Position numbers and translations under genes: made by a program
Source: an uncultured Oscillospiraceae bacterium
Lineage (GTDB): Bacteria; Bacillota; Clostridia; Oscillospirales; Oscillospiraceae
Assembly (NCBI GenBank): GCA_910585815.1
Contig: CAJUFJ010000023.1
Coordinates: 1-46,933, forward strand
Direction of reading: 5' to 3'
DNA length: 46,933 nt
In this document: positions 38,341 to 46,933 of the stretch, one piece after another
Layout of the letters: the number at the start of each line of letters is the position of its first letter
How positions within the stretch are numbered: position 1 is the first letter of the stretch
The notes under the pieces: model-generated
The model's database searches: none
Seen by the model: the letters and a program-made list of their open reading frames with translations, nothing else
Told to the model about the DNA's origin: nothing

Positions 38341-39030
38341 ATGATTCGCTTTATCGACGTACATAAGGAATACGACAACGGCACCAAGGCCCTGAAGGGG
38401 GTCAACGTGCGCATTGACGACGGGGAGTTTGTCTTCCTGGTGGGACCCTCCGGGTCGGGCAAGTCCACCCTCATTAAGCTGATTACGGCGGAGATCGCCC
38501 CCACCGAGGGCCGGGTGATGGTAAACGGCTTCAATCTCACCAACATCACCCCCCGGCAGGTGCCCCAGATGCGGCGGACCCTGGGCGTGATTTTTCAGGA
38601 CTTCCGGCTCATTGAGAAGAAGACGGTGTATGAAAATCTCTCCTTTGCCATGCGGGCCATCGGGGCCTCCAACCGGGAGCTGCGCCGGCGCATCCCCTAC
38701 GTGCTCCAGCTGGTGGGGCTGGACCAGAAGGGGGAGCGGTTCCCCGGCCAGCTGTCCGGCGGCGAGCAGCAGCGGGTGGCCATCGCCCGGGCGCTGGTGA
38801 ACAACCCCAGCATGATTATTGCCGACGAGCCCACTGGCAACCTGGACCCCCAGCGCTCCCTGGAGATTATGATGCTGCTGGAGCGCATCAACGAGCTGGG
38901 CACCACCGTGCTGGTGGTCACCCACGAGAAGAATCTGGTCAACCGCTTTGCCAAGCGGGTGGTGGCCATCGAAAACGGACGGATCATCAGCGACGAGACA
39001 GGTGGTTACTACAATGTCGAGAAAATTTAA
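38341..39030 (+). CDS. ftsE: Cell division ATP-binding protein FtsE
   Basis: FtsE (229 residues) is the ATPase of the FtsEX complex, which switches on peptidoglycan hydrolases at the membrane. Walker A GPSGSGKST, Q-loop VIFQDFRLI, signature LSGGEQQR, Walker B MIIADEPTGNLD and H-loop VTHEK are intact. ATG 38341 follows GAGGAG by 10 bases. Overlaps ftsX by 17 bases. Confidence 0.96.
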   Translation: MIRFIDVHKEYDNGTKALKGVNVRIDDGEFVFLVGPSGSGKSTLIKLITAEIAPTEGRVMVNGFNLTNITPRQVPQMRRTLGVIFQDFRLIEKKTVYENLSFAMRAIGASNRELRRRIPYVLQLVGLDQKGERFPGQLSGGEQQRVAIARALVNNPSMIIADEPTGNLDPQRSLEIMMLLERINELGTTVLVVTHEKNLVNRFAKRVVAIENGRIISDETGGYYNVEKI

Positions 39031-39907
39031 CGCGGGATATTATGTCAGCGAGGGGTTTCACTCCATCTTCACCCACGGCTTCATGTCCTTTGCCGCGGTG
39101 TGTATGATTGTGGCCTGCCTGATTATCATGGGCTCCTTCACCCTGCTGGCGGTGAATCTGGACAACACCCTGGGCGACCTGGAGAGCGAAAATGAGATGC
39201 TGGTCTACATAGACGATACCCTCACCCAGGACCAGGCCCGGGCCCTCCAGCCCATTTTGGCCCAGGTGGACAACGTGTCCCAGCTCACCTTTGTCACCAA
39301 GGAGGCGGCCCTGGCCGATTTCAAGGCCAAGCACGGGGACACCACGTCGGTGCTCAACGACCTGCCCGACGAGGCCCTCCGGGACCGCTACCGGGTCCAT
39401 GTGGTGGATATCGAGCTGATGAAGCAGACCAAGGCGGCCCTGGAGCAGGTGGAGGGCGTGGGCTTCGTCAACGCCGCCACCGAGATTGCCGACGGCTTTG
39501 TGATGGTGCGCAACATTGCCACCGGCGTGGCTCTGGTGCTTATCAGCATTCTGCTGGTGATCTCCCTGTTTATCATCGCCAACACCATCAAGCTGGCCAC
39601 CTTCTACCGCCGGGAGGAGATCGCCATTATGAAGATGTGCGGCGCCACCGACGGCTTCATCGAGTGGCCCTTTGTGGTGGAGGGGATGCTGCTGGGCCTC
39701 ACCGGAGCCCTGATCGCCTTTTTGGCCCAGTGGGGGCTGTATCAGATGGTGGCCAAGTTTGCCATCCAGGGCAACGGCCTGTCTCTGGTGAATATGATCA
39801 GCTACGGGACCATGGCCCCCACCATTCTGGCCGTCTTCTGCGGCGTGGGCGCATTTATCGGCGTGGCGGGCTCCCTGTTCGCCATTCGGAAGTTCTTACA
39901 GGTCTAA
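39014..39907 (+). CDS. ftsX: Cell division protein FtsX
   Basis: FtsX (297 residues) is the membrane partner of FtsE: one helix near residues 20-45 (AVCMIVACLIIMGSFTLLAV), an extracellular domain of ~120 residues that contacts hydrolases, and three C-terminal helices with TFYRREEIAIMKMCGATDGF, the characteristic cytoplasmic loop. With FtsE and the M23 coiled-coil protein downstream it forms a hydrolase-activation system. Confidence 0.95.
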   Translation: MSRKFNAGYYVSEGFHSIFTHGFMSFAAVCMIVACLIIMGSFTLLAVNLDNTLGDLESENEMLVYIDDTLTQDQARALQPILAQVDNVSQLTFVTKEAALADFKAKHGDTTSVLNDLPDEALRDRYRVHVVDIELMKQTKAALEQVEGVGFVNAATEIADGFVMVRNIATGVALVLISILLVISLFIIANTIKLATFYRREEIAIMKMCGATDGFIEWPFVVEGMLLGLTGALIAFLAQWGLYQMVAKFAIQGNGLSLVNMISYGTMAPTILAVFCGVGAFIGVAGSLFAIRKFLQV

Positions 39908-39931
39908 TAAAATGTTAGGGAGGTCGCGGTT

Positions 39932-40036
39932 ATGAAGCGGCAGAAAAGACAGAAGCTGTTTATGTCCATTTTGGCCGGATTTTTGGCGTTGCTGATGGTG
40001 CTGCCCTTTTTGGCAAACATCTTTCTGGCCCACTGA
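39932..40036 (+). CDS. 34-residue single-pass membrane peptide
   Basis: ATG 39932 follows GGGAGG, and the frame ends at 40036, 15 bases before the next gene. The product has a basic start (MKRQKRQKLF) then one hydrophobic helix (SILAGFLALLMVLPFLANIF) and ends LAH, which also resembles a very short signal anchor. Position inside the ftsEX-M23 operon suggests it acts with them. No homologue recalled. Confidence 0.7.
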   Translation: MKRQKRQKLFMSILAGFLALLMVLPFLANIFLAH

Positions 40037-40051
40037 AAAGGAGGAATCTGG

Positions 40052-41308
40052 ATGAAACGAAACAGGCTGCTGCGCCGCGCCGCTGTGCTGCTGCTGGCGC
40101 TGGTCATGTTCCTGCCCCTGACGGGGCCGGGGATGGTGCTTGAGACCTCCGCCGTCACTCAGGCGGAGATCGACGCCCTGAAGGGGAACGCCGGAAAGCT
40201 GGCCGAGCAGAAAAAGGACATTCAGGCCCAGCTGAAGGCCGTTCAGGCGGACAAGAGCAACGCCCTGAAGAAAAAGGAGCTGCTGGAGGACCAGATCGAC
40301 CTGATCCGCCAGGAGATTGCCAACATCAACGAGCAGATCGCCATGTATGACCAGCTTATCGCTGAAAAGACGGCGGAGCTGGAGCAGGCGGAGGCCGACG
40401 AGAAGGCCCAGTTTGACCTGTTCTGCCGGCGGATGCGGCACATGGAGGAGCAGGGGGAGACCTCCTACTGGTCCATCCTGTTCACCTCCGGCGATTTCTC
40501 CGAACTGCTGGACAACTACATGATGATCGAGGAGATCATCCAGTATGACAACCAGGTGATTGACAGCCTGGTGGCCCTCCAGGAGAAGGTTGCCAACGAC
40601 CGCACCGTTCTGGAGGAGGCCCAGGCGGAGCAGGAGGAGGCCAAGGCCCGGCAGATGGCCGCCCAGGACGAGCTGAAGGCCCAGGAGGACGAGGTGGACA
40701 AGCTCATCGCCGAAATCAGCGCCCAGGAGGACCTGCTGGAGGAGATGGAGGAGGAGCTGAATAAGGCCGCCAAGGCCCTGGACGCCCAGATCAAGGCCAA
40801 GGAGCGGGAGTATGCCGCCCAGGTTGCCAATGTGCCCAGCGAGTCGGGATACCTGTGGCCCTTGCCGGGGGGATATAATACCATCTCCTCTCTGGCCGGC
40901 GGGCGCATCCACCCCGTTACCGGCAAGCCGGGCAACCACGCCGGCATTGATATCCCTGCCCCCTCCGGCACCAACATCTACGCTGCCAAGAGCGGCGTGG
41001 TCATTCACGCCGCCAAGGGCACCGGCAGCAGCTGGTCCTATGGCAACTATGTGATCGTCTCCCACAGCGACGGCACCAGCACCCTCTACGCCCATATGAG
41101 CCGCATCGGCTGCAAGGAGGGCCAGACCGTGAAGCAGGGGGATGTGGTGGGCTATGTGGGCACCACCGGCCGGTCCACCGGCAACCACCTCCATTTTGAG
41201 GTCCGGTCAGGCAGCACCCGGAAGGACCCGGTCAATTACTTCAAGGACAAGGCGCTCTACGTTCAGAGCAGCGGCAAAAAGGTTGCCCTGTGGGACTGGA
41301 TGAAATAG
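40052..41308 (+). CDS. EnvC-like murein hydrolase/activator with M23 domain
   Basis: A 418-residue exported protein: signal peptide (MKRNRLLRRAAVLLLALVMF), a long coiled coil from ~35 to 265 rich in Glu, Lys and Ala, and a LytM/M23 peptidase domain (~285-405). Zinc-site residues are present: HAGIDIP (His/Asp), YAHMS and HLHFE. EnvC and PcsB/CwlO-type proteins with this architecture are controlled by FtsEX, the upstream genes, so it is probably the hydrolase switched on by them; unlike EnvC the metal ligands look intact, so it may itself cut peptidoglycan. Start ATG 40052 follows AAAGGAGG. Confidence 0.93.
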   Translation: MKRNRLLRRAAVLLLALVMFLPLTGPGMVLETSAVTQAEIDALKGNAGKLAEQKKDIQAQLKAVQADKSNALKKKELLEDQIDLIRQEIANINEQIAMYDQLIAEKTAELEQAEADEKAQFDLFCRRMRHMEEQGETSYWSILFTSGDFSELLDNYMMIEEIIQYDNQVIDSLVALQEKVANDRTVLEEAQAEQEEAKARQMAAQDELKAQEDEVDKLIAEISAQEDLLEEMEEELNKAAKALDAQIKAKEREYAAQVANVPSESGYLWPLPGGYNTISSLAGGRIHPVTGKPGNHAGIDIPAPSGTNIYAAKSGVVIHAAKGTGSSWSYGNYVIVSHSDGTSTLYAHMSRIGCKEGQTVKQGDVVGYVGTTGRSTGNHLHFEVRSGSTRKDPVNYFKDKALYVQSSGKKVALWDWMK

Positions 41309-41315
41309 CGAACCG

Positions 41316-41343
41316 AGGCCCTGCCATCCGGCGGGGCCTTTTG
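41316..41343 (+). terminator. Terminator of the ftsEX-M23 operon
   Basis: Stem AGGCCCTGCC / GGCGGGGCCT (one G-T pair), then TTTTGTT. Confidence 0.85.
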
Positions 41344-41379
41344 TTACCAAATCTTCATAAAATTGTCACCGCGAAGGGC

Positions 41380-41408
41380 TTGCCATCGGGGGCGGAGGGG
41401 GCTACAAT
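41380..41408 (+). promoter_or_regulatory. Promoter of the deacetylase gene
   Basis: TTGCCA (41380-41385), 17-base spacer, TACAAT (41403-41408). Confidence 0.75.
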
Positions 41409-41455
41409 AGAGCTATCAATGTCGAAGCGCGTCGAACGCTGGAGAGGATGGCCCC

Positions 41456-42442
41456 ATGTCTGAAGAACTTTCTGTGGAACGGTCCCCGGCCGTAAGAAAA
41501 AGTCCGTCCCGGCTGAAAAAAGTGCGGTACCGGCTCACAAAGCAGGGGAAAATAGCGGCAACAATTTTACTTGTGCTGGCCGTTTTGATTCCCACCAGCC
41601 TGGCCGTGGGGCTGGGGAGCTCCCTGGAGCAGGCAAAGGCGGAGCTGAACCAGATGCAGCAGCGCCCCCCGGCGGCGGACGGCGGCGTCTGGTACGGCCA
41701 GGAGCCTGCCCCAGGCCCGGCGGAGGAGGGGACACAGGGGCCGGAGCGCCCCGCCTATCAGGACCTGTACCCCGACCTCTACGCCCGGCCCCACGAGTGG
41801 AACAGCGTGGACAAAAAGAAGGTGTGCTACCTCACCTTTGACGATGGCCCCTCCGCGCGGACCCCAGAGGTGCTGAAGATTCTGGAGGAGTACGGCGTAA
41901 AGGCCACCTTTTTCGTGGTGGGCAAGAACACGGAGCAGTCGAAGCAGTGGCTGCGGGACATCGCGGAGGCCGGCCACACCATCGGGGTCCACAGCTTCAC
42001 CCACGACTACCGGGAGATATACAGCTCGGTGGAGGACTATCTGGACGACTTCGCCAAGGAGTACGCCCTGATTGAGGAGGTCACCGGCATTCCGCCTCAG
42101 ATTTTCCGCTTCCCCGGGGGGAGCATCAACGCCTATAACGGCCACATCTACCAGGAGATCGTGGCCGAGATGACCCGCCGGGGCTTTGTCTACTTCGACT
42201 GGAACCGGGCCAACGGCGACGCGGTGCGCAATTCCCCTTCTGCCGCCGTGCTGACCCGGAACGCCCTGGACAAGCTGGGGACCTCCAGCCGGGTGATCCT
42301 CCTGATGCACGACAGCCGGAGCCACGCCAACACCGTGGCCTCCCTGCCCGCCGTCATTGAGGGCTACCAAAACGCCGGCTACACCCTGGAGGCCCTCACC
42401 CCCGAGGTGCGGCCCATCGTCTACGCCTACCCCAATCCCTGA
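41456..42442 (+). CDS. Membrane-anchored polysaccharide deacetylase (NodB domain)
   Basis: A 328-residue protein: cytoplasmic basic start, one membrane helix (~32-54), a Pro-rich linker, and a NodB deacetylase domain from ~120. Motif 1 is YLTFDDGPS (catalytic Asp and metal Asp), motif 2 HSFTHDY (metal His pair), motif 3 RFPGGSIN, motif 4 FDWNRANGD and motif 5 ILLMHDS. Such enzymes remove acetyl groups from peptidoglycan or other surface glycans and can give lysozyme resistance. Start ATG 41456 follows GGAGAGG. Neighbour to the cell-wall operon but separately transcribed. Confidence 0.93.
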   Translation: MSEELSVERSPAVRKSPSRLKKVRYRLTKQGKIAATILLVLAVLIPTSLAVGLGSSLEQAKAELNQMQQRPPAADGGVWYGQEPAPGPAEEGTQGPERPAYQDLYPDLYARPHEWNSVDKKKVCYLTFDDGPSARTPEVLKILEEYGVKATFFVVGKNTEQSKQWLRDIAEAGHTIGVHSFTHDYREIYSSVEDYLDDFAKEYALIEEVTGIPPQIFRFPGGSINAYNGHIYQEIVAEMTRRGFVYFDWNRANGDAVRNSPSAAVLTRNALDKLGTSSRVILLMHDSRSHANTVASLPAVIEGYQNAGYTLEALTPEVRPIVYAYPNP

Positions 42443-42450
42443 TTTTCACC

Positions 42451-42485
42451 CGCCCCGGTGTACGCGCTGGGGCGTTTTTTATTTT
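42451..42485 (+). terminator. Terminator after the deacetylase gene
   Basis: CGCCCC (42451-42456) pairs with GGGGCG (42469-42474), followed by TTTTTTATTTTT. Confidence 0.85.
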
Positions 42486-42490
42486 TATAG

Positions 42491-42518
42491 TTGCGGGAAA
42501 GAAAAATTGTGATATAAT
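42491..42518 (+). promoter_or_regulatory. Promoter of the leucine-rich repeat protein gene
   Basis: TTGCGG (42491-42496), 16-base spacer, TATAAT (42513-42518). Confidence 0.75.
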
Positions 42519-42524
42519 GGATGT

Positions 42525-42565
42525 GGAAGGGTACCCTTCCAGTCTTTGCAATGCAAAGACTGAGG
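42525..42565 (+). repeat. Tandem hairpins in the leader (diverged half repeat)
   Basis: Palindrome GGAAGGGTACCCTTCC (42525-42540) directly followed by AGTCTTTGC-aat-GCAAAGACT (42541-42561) and GAGG. The order, palindrome then hairpin then GAGG, matches the half repeat at 27495. It lies in the 5' untranslated region, between promoter and start. Confidence 0.55.
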
Positions 42566-42595
42566 TTACTCAAAAAGAGAAAAGAGGTATGAACC

Positions 42596-44011
42596 ATGAG
42601 AAAACTGAAAAAAGCGTTTTCCCTTGCGCTGGCCCTGGCGATGTGCCTGGGCCTGATGGCCGTCCCTGCGGCGGCGGTGAACCCTGGCGAGGAGTGGGTG
42701 GGCGACTTTGTGGTCAACGGCGACACGCTGGTGGGGTACTACGGCGACGGCGGCGCGATTACCATTCCCTCCGGCGTGAAAAGCATTGGAGGGTTCAGGG
42801 GAAATACCAGTATAACCAGCGTGACCATCCCAGACGGAGTTACCAGCATTCAACTTGGCGCGTTCCAAAACTGCACAAATTTGACCAGCGTGACCATGCC
42901 CTCCAGTATCACCGAAATTGGAGGGTGGGCGTTCGCCGGATGTACCAATCTGACTGGCGTGACCATCCCCAACGGCGTCATTAGTATTAGCCAGGAAGCA
43001 TTCCGGGACTGCAAAAGCCTGACCAGTATAACCATTCCTTCCAGTGTTACCTATTTAGGCAATAGTGTATTCCACCGGTGTACTGGTTTGAAAAGTGCGA
43101 CCGTTTCTACCACTTATAGCGAGAACAATAATATGTTCGCTGAATGTACCGGCCTGACCAGTGTGACCCTTCCTGATGGCATGGAGAGGATTGGGGCGGA
43201 TATGTTTAGTGGGTGTACCAGCCTGACGAATGTGAATATTCCTTCCAGTGTCATTAAAATTGATTTATATGCGTTCCGGCGTTGCGAGAGCCTGACGAGT
43301 GTGAACATTCCCGCTGGTGTGACTGGTATTGTCGGGGGCGCGTTCGGTTATTGCTCCAGCCTGACCAGTATTGTTATCCCGTCCAGCATCCAGGGTATTG
43401 GAGGCAGTGCGTTCGAATACTGCACCAGCCTGACCGACGTCTATTTCGGCGGCTCCAAAGCGCAGTGGAAGGAGAATGGGGGAGAAGGAGCGGTGGCTCA
43501 CATCGGCCCCACCGTCCACTTCAACAGCACCGGCCCCAGCACCACCCAGCCCACCACCCCGCCCCAGCCCCAGCAGCCCGCCGGGACCACCGCCTCCCCC
43601 ACCAACGACAAACTGGAGGTCAACGGAAACGCCGCCAACCCCACGGTGTACAAAATTGGCGACAGCAACTACTTCAAAATCCGCGACGTGGCCGCCCTGC
43701 TGAACGGGACGGAAAAGCAGTTCGCCGTGGGCTACGACGGCGCGAAGAACGCTGTCACTGCCACCATCGGCCAGGGTTATGCCAAGCAGCCCGGCGACCT
43801 GGCAGGTGCTCCCGCCGGCGGCAGCCAGACCGCCGACCCCAGCAACGACGCCATCTATGTGGACGGCCAGAAAATCACCGCCGAGGTGTACAAGATTAAC
43901 GGCTCTAACTACTTCAAGCTCCGGGATTTGGGCAAGGCCCTGAATTTCTACGTGGGCTGGAGCGCAGAGCGCGGCATGTACATCGAGACCGGAAAGCCCT
44001 ACAGCGAATAA
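42596..44011 (+). CDS. Secreted BspA-type leucine-rich repeat protein
   Basis: A 471-residue exported protein. Signal peptide to about residue 27 (ending VPAAAV), then nine or so LRR_5/BspA-type repeats of ~23 residues (xLTSVTIPSSVTxIGxxAFxxC) to ~290, a Thr/Pro/Gln linker (TTQPTTPPQPQQPAGTTA), and a C-terminal pair of stalk-like segments (VYKIGDSNYFKIRDVAALLN and VYKINGSNYFKLRDLGKALN) resembling the copper amine oxidase N-terminal-like domain used as a wall or surface module. BspA-like proteins often mediate attachment to host or matrix; that role is inferred. ATG 42596 follows AAGAGGT. Confidence 0.9.
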   Translation: MRKLKKAFSLALALAMCLGLMAVPAAAVNPGEEWVGDFVVNGDTLVGYYGDGGAITIPSGVKSIGGFRGNTSITSVTIPDGVTSIQLGAFQNCTNLTSVTMPSSITEIGGWAFAGCTNLTGVTIPNGVISISQEAFRDCKSLTSITIPSSVTYLGNSVFHRCTGLKSATVSTTYSENNNMFAECTGLTSVTLPDGMERIGADMFSGCTSLTNVNIPSSVIKIDLYAFRRCESLTSVNIPAGVTGIVGGAFGYCSSLTSIVIPSSIQGIGGSAFEYCTSLTDVYFGGSKAQWKENGGEGAVAHIGPTVHFNSTGPSTTQPTTPPQPQQPAGTTASPTNDKLEVNGNAANPTVYKIGDSNYFKIRDVAALLNGTEKQFAVGYDGAKNAVTATIGQGYAKQPGDLAGAPAGGSQTADPSNDAIYVDGQKITAEVYKINGSNYFKLRDLGKALNFYVGWSAERGMYIETGKPYSE

Positions 44012-44019
44012 GCGGACAG

Positions 44020-44047
44020 GCGGCTCCCCCAGGGGGGCCGCTCTTTT
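44020..44047 (+). terminator. Terminator after the leucine-rich repeat gene
   Basis: GCGGCTCCCCC / GGGGGGCCGC hairpin (small mismatch) followed by TCTTTTG. Confidence 0.75.
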
Positions 44048-44078
44048 GTGCCGCCGGGAAAATTAGTGAAAATAATCG

Positions 44079-44107
44079 TTGCGAAACTGGAAAAAGTATA
44101 GTACAAT
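44079..44107 (+). promoter_or_regulatory. Promoter of the SRP RNA
   Basis: TTGCGA (44079-44084), 17-base spacer, TACAAT (44102-44107). Transcription would start near 44114, about 27 bases before the predicted mature RNA. Confidence 0.75.
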
Positions 44108-44140
44108 AGGAAAAGCTTTTGTTCCGCCTCGGTGCGGGGC

Positions 44141-44415
44141 AAGGCCGCACTAGTCGGGGAGATAGCGGTGCCCTGTACCCGCAATCCGCTACAGCGGGGA
44201 TGAATCCCGGCCCCCGGACGTGTGGTTGTATCGCCAGCCCTGGAAAAGCAGTGATGATAGACCGGTCCCGCGCAACGCGGCCCCGTGAACCGTGTCAGGC
44301 GGGGAACCGAGCAGCACTAAGCGGTCCGCCGCGTGTGCCGCGGGGATACTGTTCTTGAGCCGGCTGTCCAGGTAACGGATATGTCCCACGCTTCAAAGGC
44401 CGGTGTGCGGTCTTG
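44141..44415 (+). ncRNA. ffs: Signal recognition particle RNA, long form with Alu domain
   Basis: A ~270-base RNA of the Bacillus scRNA type. The Alu part reads GGGGAGATAGCGGTGCCCTG and continues through CCGCTACAGCGGGG. The S-domain tip carries GTGAACCGTGTCAGG, then GGGGAACCGAGCAGCACTAA, the Ffh-binding region. GGCCGCAC (44143-44150) pairs with GTGCGGTC (44405-44412), closing the molecule. Position just upstream of dnaX is as in Bacillus. Ends are approximate. It accounts for most of the gap 44012-44564. Confidence 0.92.
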
Positions 44416-44437
44416 CTCTGCGCCGAGTTTTTTCAAA

Positions 44438-44551
44438 GGGCTCCCCCCCTTTGCGGGGGAGCTGTCAGCCGAAGGCTGACTGAGGGGGGATCGTTTCGCA
44501 CCCCCTCTGACCGCTCTGCGGCCACCTCCCCCATAAAGGGGGAGGCTTTTT
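44438..44551. repeat. Full modular palindromic repeat between SRP RNA and dnaX
   Basis: Left end GGGCTCCCCCCCTTTGCGGG (44438 on) and right end CTCCCCCATAAAGGGGGAGG pair as inverted arms. Inside are hairpin TGTCAGCC-GAA-GGCTGACT, AGGGGG/CCCCCT, and a different right hairpin around CCGCTCTGCGG. The right end CCTCCCCC-ataaa-GGGGGAGG plus CTTTTT (44527-44551) is itself a good terminator, and the dnaX ribosome site GGGAGGTGA begins at the next base. Confidence 0.82.
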
Positions 44552-44564
44552 GGGAGGTGACCGG

Positions 44565-46322
<1,758 letters not shown>

Positions 46323-46346
46323 CTATGACATAAAGGAGTTTTTATT

Positions 46347-46700
46347 ATGGCAAAGGGATACGGCCGGGGGATGCCCGGCATGGGCGGCGGCATGAATATG
46401 AACATGCTCAAGCAGGCCCAGAAGATGCAGCAGGACATGCTGCGGATGCAGCAGGAGCTCCAGGAGAAGGAGTACCAGGCCGCCTCCGGCGGGGGTGTTG
46501 TCACCGCTGTGGTCAACGGCAAGCACGAGCTGAAGAATCTGACCATCGACCCCGAGGCGGTGGACCCGGAGGACGTGGAGATGCTCCAGGACATGATTGT
46601 GGCCGCCGTCAACGAGGCCATGCGCGCCGCCGACACCGACGCCGCTAACACCATGCAGTCCCTCACCGGCGGGCTGAACCTGGGCGGCTTGGGGCTGTAA
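46347..46700 (+). CDS. YbaB/EbfC family nucleoid-associated protein
   Basis: A 117-residue member of the YbaB/EbfC family, DNA-binding dimers usually encoded after dnaX. An N-terminal Gly/Met-rich segment precedes the helix LKQAQKMQQDMLRMQQELQE; the core reads GGGVVTAVVNGKHELKNLTI and DPEDVEMLQDMIVAAVNEA. Start ATG 46347 follows AAAGGAG. In Bacillus recR comes next; here a terminator and a repeat follow instead, so recR is at least displaced. Confidence 0.94.
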   Translation: MAKGYGRGMPGMGGGMNMNMLKQAQKMQQDMLRMQQELQEKEYQAASGGGVVTAVVNGKHELKNLTIDPEAVDPEDVEMLQDMIVAAVNEAMRAADTDAANTMQSLTGGLNLGGLGL

Positions 46701-46739
46701 GGATAATGTCCTTTGCAAACGTAAGACAGGATAAGGAAA

Positions 46740-46775
46740 AGCGGTCCCGGAGAGGTGAAGCTCTCCGGGACCGCT
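46740..46775 (+). terminator. Hairpin after ybaB
   Basis: Perfect 15-base stem AGCGGTCCCGGAGAG / CTCTCCGGGACCGCT, loop GTGAAG. A T tract is missing because repeat sequence begins at once. Confidence 0.75.
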
Positions 46776-46933
46776 CAGCTTGTCAAAAAAGCAGCGGCGA
46801 GACAGAAGGCGCGAAAAGCCTCCTTTTGAAAGGAGGTGCCCCAGTGCGCACACTGGGGCGGAGGATTGCGTTTTGCGGAGCAAAACATACGAAGTAAACA
46901 AAGATTAGGATTATTTCATACATTTTGCCTTCG
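46776..46933 (+). repeat. Second copy of the 11087 repeat, cut by the window end
   Basis: Bases 46776-46933 match 11087-11244 without a net gap and with only a few differences, including CTCCTTTTGAAAGGAG and the CCCCAGTG/CACTGGGG hairpin. As at 11087 the copy starts with CAGCTTGTC directly after a perfect terminator stem. The right half lies beyond the window. Confidence 0.88.

Overview
The window is a continuous stretch of GC-rich bacterial chromosome from a Gram-positive, flagellated anaerobe of the Oscillospirales type (Flavonifractor, Oscillibacter, Intestinimonas and relatives are plausible; the genus is not proven). Pointers are the HPr kinase, RapZ-YvcK-WhiA cluster, DapL route to lysine and meso-DAP, YjdF with its RNA element, a long-form SRP RNA upstream of dnaX, sigma-A-type promoters (TTGACA/TATAAT) and strong GGAGG ribosome sites. 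I saw no phage, CRISPR array, rRNA or tRNA.

Left part (1-9758): the 3' end of lysS; an ATP-dependent 5-oxoproline utilisation operon (pxpA, an NRAMP-like transporter, pxpB, pxpC, a YcsI/DUF1445 protein), the same gene set as the Bacillus ycsF-ycsG-ycsI-kipI-kipA locus; a small MpsC-like protein; a NIF3-like metal protein paired with a Gate-like membrane protein; and a convergent DUF4397 protein with a proline-rich tandem repeat.

10404-16416: a proline/glutamate-rich lipoprotein converges on a minus-strand operon from one strong promoter: substrate-binding lipoprotein, ABC ATPase, fused double permease and a translationally coupled HAD phosphatase (FbpABC-type layout, substrate unproven). A repeat element flanked by two copies of the same terminator lies between the convergent units.

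16455-21037: a serine recombinase; a bidirectional hairpin; a sigma-D/sigma-28-type promoter; an extended CsrA; a flagellin gene with a structured leader; and two overlapping XRE regulators, the second fused to the OrfA part of an IS5-type transposase.

21056-36033: dapL, a lone SUKH protein, rpmB, and the housekeeping cluster hprK-glk-murB-rapZ-yvcK-whiA-dnaE with several unknown or broken genes inserted. Two paralogous 48/49-residue proteins lie on the minus strand at 23.1 and 25.8 kb, each with its own promoter.

36030-46933: two mgtC-family genes, a yjdF riboswitch and gene, a cell-wall block (ftsE, ftsX, a 34-residue membrane peptide, an M23 peptidase, a polysaccharide deacetylase), a BspA-type leucine-rich surface protein, SRP RNA, dnaX and ybaB. 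A modular palindromic repeat whose arms vary in sequence but keep their pairing occurs at seven places. It and the XRE-IS5 fusion are the most unusual things seen.
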